Assembly: GCA_946965045.2 (NCBI GenBank)
Contig: OX337229.1
Coordinates: forward strand, 5,394,001-5,458,000
Origin: Epithemia pelagica
Lineage: Eukaryota > Bacillariophyta > Bacillariophyceae > Surirellales > Surirellaceae
Length of the DNA: 64,000 bases
Direction of reading: 5' to 3'
In this document: positions 62,961 through 64,000 of the stretch, piece after piece
How the letters are laid out: every line of letters begins with the position of its first letter
Numbering within the stretch: the first letter of the stretch is position 1
Translations under genes and position numbers: made by a program
Notes under the pieces: model-generated
Databases searched by the model: none
The model's input: the letters and a program-made list of their open reading frames with translations, nothing else
Told to the model about the DNA's origin: nothing

Positions 62961-64000
62961 ATGGGAAACTCGGACTCGAAGCAAGAAAGTTTGACGGATG
63001 CCGTCCAGTTTGGTCCCTGTGGGACAGACCCCTATGCATACCTTAGCTTTGACGAGACCGATTTGCCTCGTGGGTTGAAATTCAGCATGAAGTTTTTGAC
63101 CCGCGAAGAATTTGAGTTTTGCCAGCGATTATGCGATATGGGCCAAGAACATTTGTTTGACGAATGGGACGAAATGAGTGCTGAAGAACGTTTGGCTCTC
63201 GTCAGGCAGCTTTTGAAAGTGGAGGATGAAACAAATCAAGTAGGAGGCCTAAAGAAATACCTCCATGTGGCGGGCAAACTCCTGGACGAATCCTACTTCA
63301 ATGCCGAACGAACCAGCATGCCACTAATGAACCCCATGGTACGAGGTTGGTCTCCATCTGTACCAGCAGAGAATCAAACGTATGAAATCGGCTCCGAAGA
63401 ATTCATGGAGATGGAGGACAAGGGGCTGTCCGAATTGTCGGGCGTTGGATTTTGCATCTCGGCCGTGGGAATGAGCTCGACGCTGGTGACGGGTTGCAAA
63501 TCGCCCATGCCGAAATTTCAGTTGCCCATGGAACTGTCCACAGAAACGACGTATCTACAGAACTGCATTGAACACGTTCTACATATTAGCCGCAACTACG
63601 CAAAGAAGAAGAAGCATCTTCCACTCTGCATCGTGACAAACAAGGAAACGGATGCCTCCATCCGCGAATACCTCGAAAAACACAATTTCTTTGGAATGGA
63701 GCCCTCTTACTTTCATATTCTCTCTCGACAAGAAGGCATTCCAGCATTGGATGACTCGGAGTGCCGCATTGCTCTGGATCCCAATGACCCCACACTGGCA
63801 TTACTTCATGATCGTGGACATGGCGATATGCATTCTCTCTTGGCCGAAAGTGGAACGGCTCAGCAATGGCTGGAGGAGCGAGGATTGAGATGGCTCTACA
63901 TGATTGGACAAGAAACGAATGGTATGGCCTTTCACACACTCCCACTTTTGCTGGGTGTTTCCAAGGAACGAGGACTTCTTATGAACACCTTGGCAGTCCC
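62961..64000 (+). CDS. UDP-sugar pyrophosphorylase-like protein, cut by window end
   Basis: ATG at 62961 (MGNSDSKQES); 346 residues are visible before the window ends. Similarity to UDP-sugar pyrophosphorylases is seen in LPMELSTETTYLQNCIEHVL, PLCIVTNKETD, REYLEKHNFFGM, DPNDPTLALLHDRGHGDMHSLL and WLYMIGQETNGMAFHTLPLLLGVS. The family's nucleotide-binding loop (GGLGERLG, about residue 165) is missing: the aligned place reads ISAVGMSSTLVTGCKSPMPK. The N terminus fits a myristoylation signal. It is therefore probably a non-catalytic or re-purposed relative rather than an enzyme making UDP-sugars. The remaining C terminus must be seen to judge further. Confidence 0.8.
   Translation, partial: MGNSDSKQESLTDAVQFGPCGTDPYAYLSFDETDLPRGLKFSMKFLTREEFEFCQRLCDMGQEHLFDEWDEMSAEERLALVRQLLKVEDETNQVGGLKKYLHVAGKLLDESYFNAERTSMPLMNPMVRGWSPSVPAENQTYEIGSEEFMEMEDKGLSELSGVGFCISAVGMSSTLVTGCKSPMPKFQLPMELSTETTYLQNCIEHVLHISRNYAKKKKHLPLCIVTNKETDASIREYLEKHNFFGMEPSYFHILSRQEGIPALDDSECRIALDPNDPTLALLHDRGHGDMHSLLAESGTAQQWLEERGLRWLYMIGQETNGMAFHTLPLLLGVSKERGLLMNTLAV

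Noticed and set aside
1-64000. CRISPR arrays, rRNA, tRNA genes, bacterial operons
   Set aside because: No spaced direct repeats of CRISPR type, no recognisable tRNA cloverleaf or rRNA found by eye, and gene structure is eukaryotic. A tRNA scan would be needed to exclude a missed tRNA.

Overview
The window looks like nuclear DNA of a diatom, probably a raphid pennate. Grounds: intron-poor genes with very short GT-AG introns (50 and 150 bp), a plastid presequence with an ASAFAP-like F motif on the AlgH/UPF0301 protein, a long Copia-type retrotransposon, an SPX-MFS phosphate transporter, a class C (GABA-B-like) receptor, and secreted Asp/Gln/Tyr-rich membrane proteins. The combination of Crinkler/RHS-type NTPase-nuclease genes with GABA-B-like receptors recalls Seminavis robusta, but the species cannot be proved from the sequence alone.

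Left part (1-18.7 kb): an unstable accessory region built from three copies of one segment. Each copy is anchored on a two-exon gene for a small secreted Cys-rich protein read on the minus strand. Copy 1 (1-2405) enters from the left edge. Copy 2 (5891-6480 continuing at 16293-17325) keeps only the 5' flank: at the start codon it joins a Crinkler/RHS-like gene (2978-5857). It is also split by a complete, very young Copia LTR element (6481-16287) with a TTGGA target duplication. Copy 3 (17698-18384) is intact and shares a divergent promoter with the AlgH/UPF0301 gene.

Middle part (18.7-37 kb): AlgH/UPF0301 protein (plus), MDR-family quinone oxidoreductase (plus), a decayed giant EGF-like membrane protein (minus, at least four lesions), a FUN14 protein with an EF-hand (minus), a possible broken gene fragment, an SHMT-like enzyme with altered catalytic motifs (minus), and an SPX-MFS phosphate transporter (minus).

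Right part (37-64 kb): GABA-B-like receptor with a duplicated and frameshifted tail (plus), a tandem pair of BolA proteins of which one is strongly diverged (minus), a Golgi-type membrane protein with a methyltransferase-like fold (plus), a diatom-type short protein (minus), a 2,386-residue acidic repeat protein with a 50-bp intron (minus), a class 3 lipase (plus), a small two-helix membrane protein (plus), a DUF6824-like protein (plus), a possible 67-residue gene (minus), a type I membrane protein (plus), and at the right edge a UDP-sugar pyrophosphorylase relative lacking its nucleotide-binding loop (plus, cut by the window end).

The right two thirds are ordinary single genes in mixed orientation with no operon logic. 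The left third is where duplication, insertion and gene replacement are visible.
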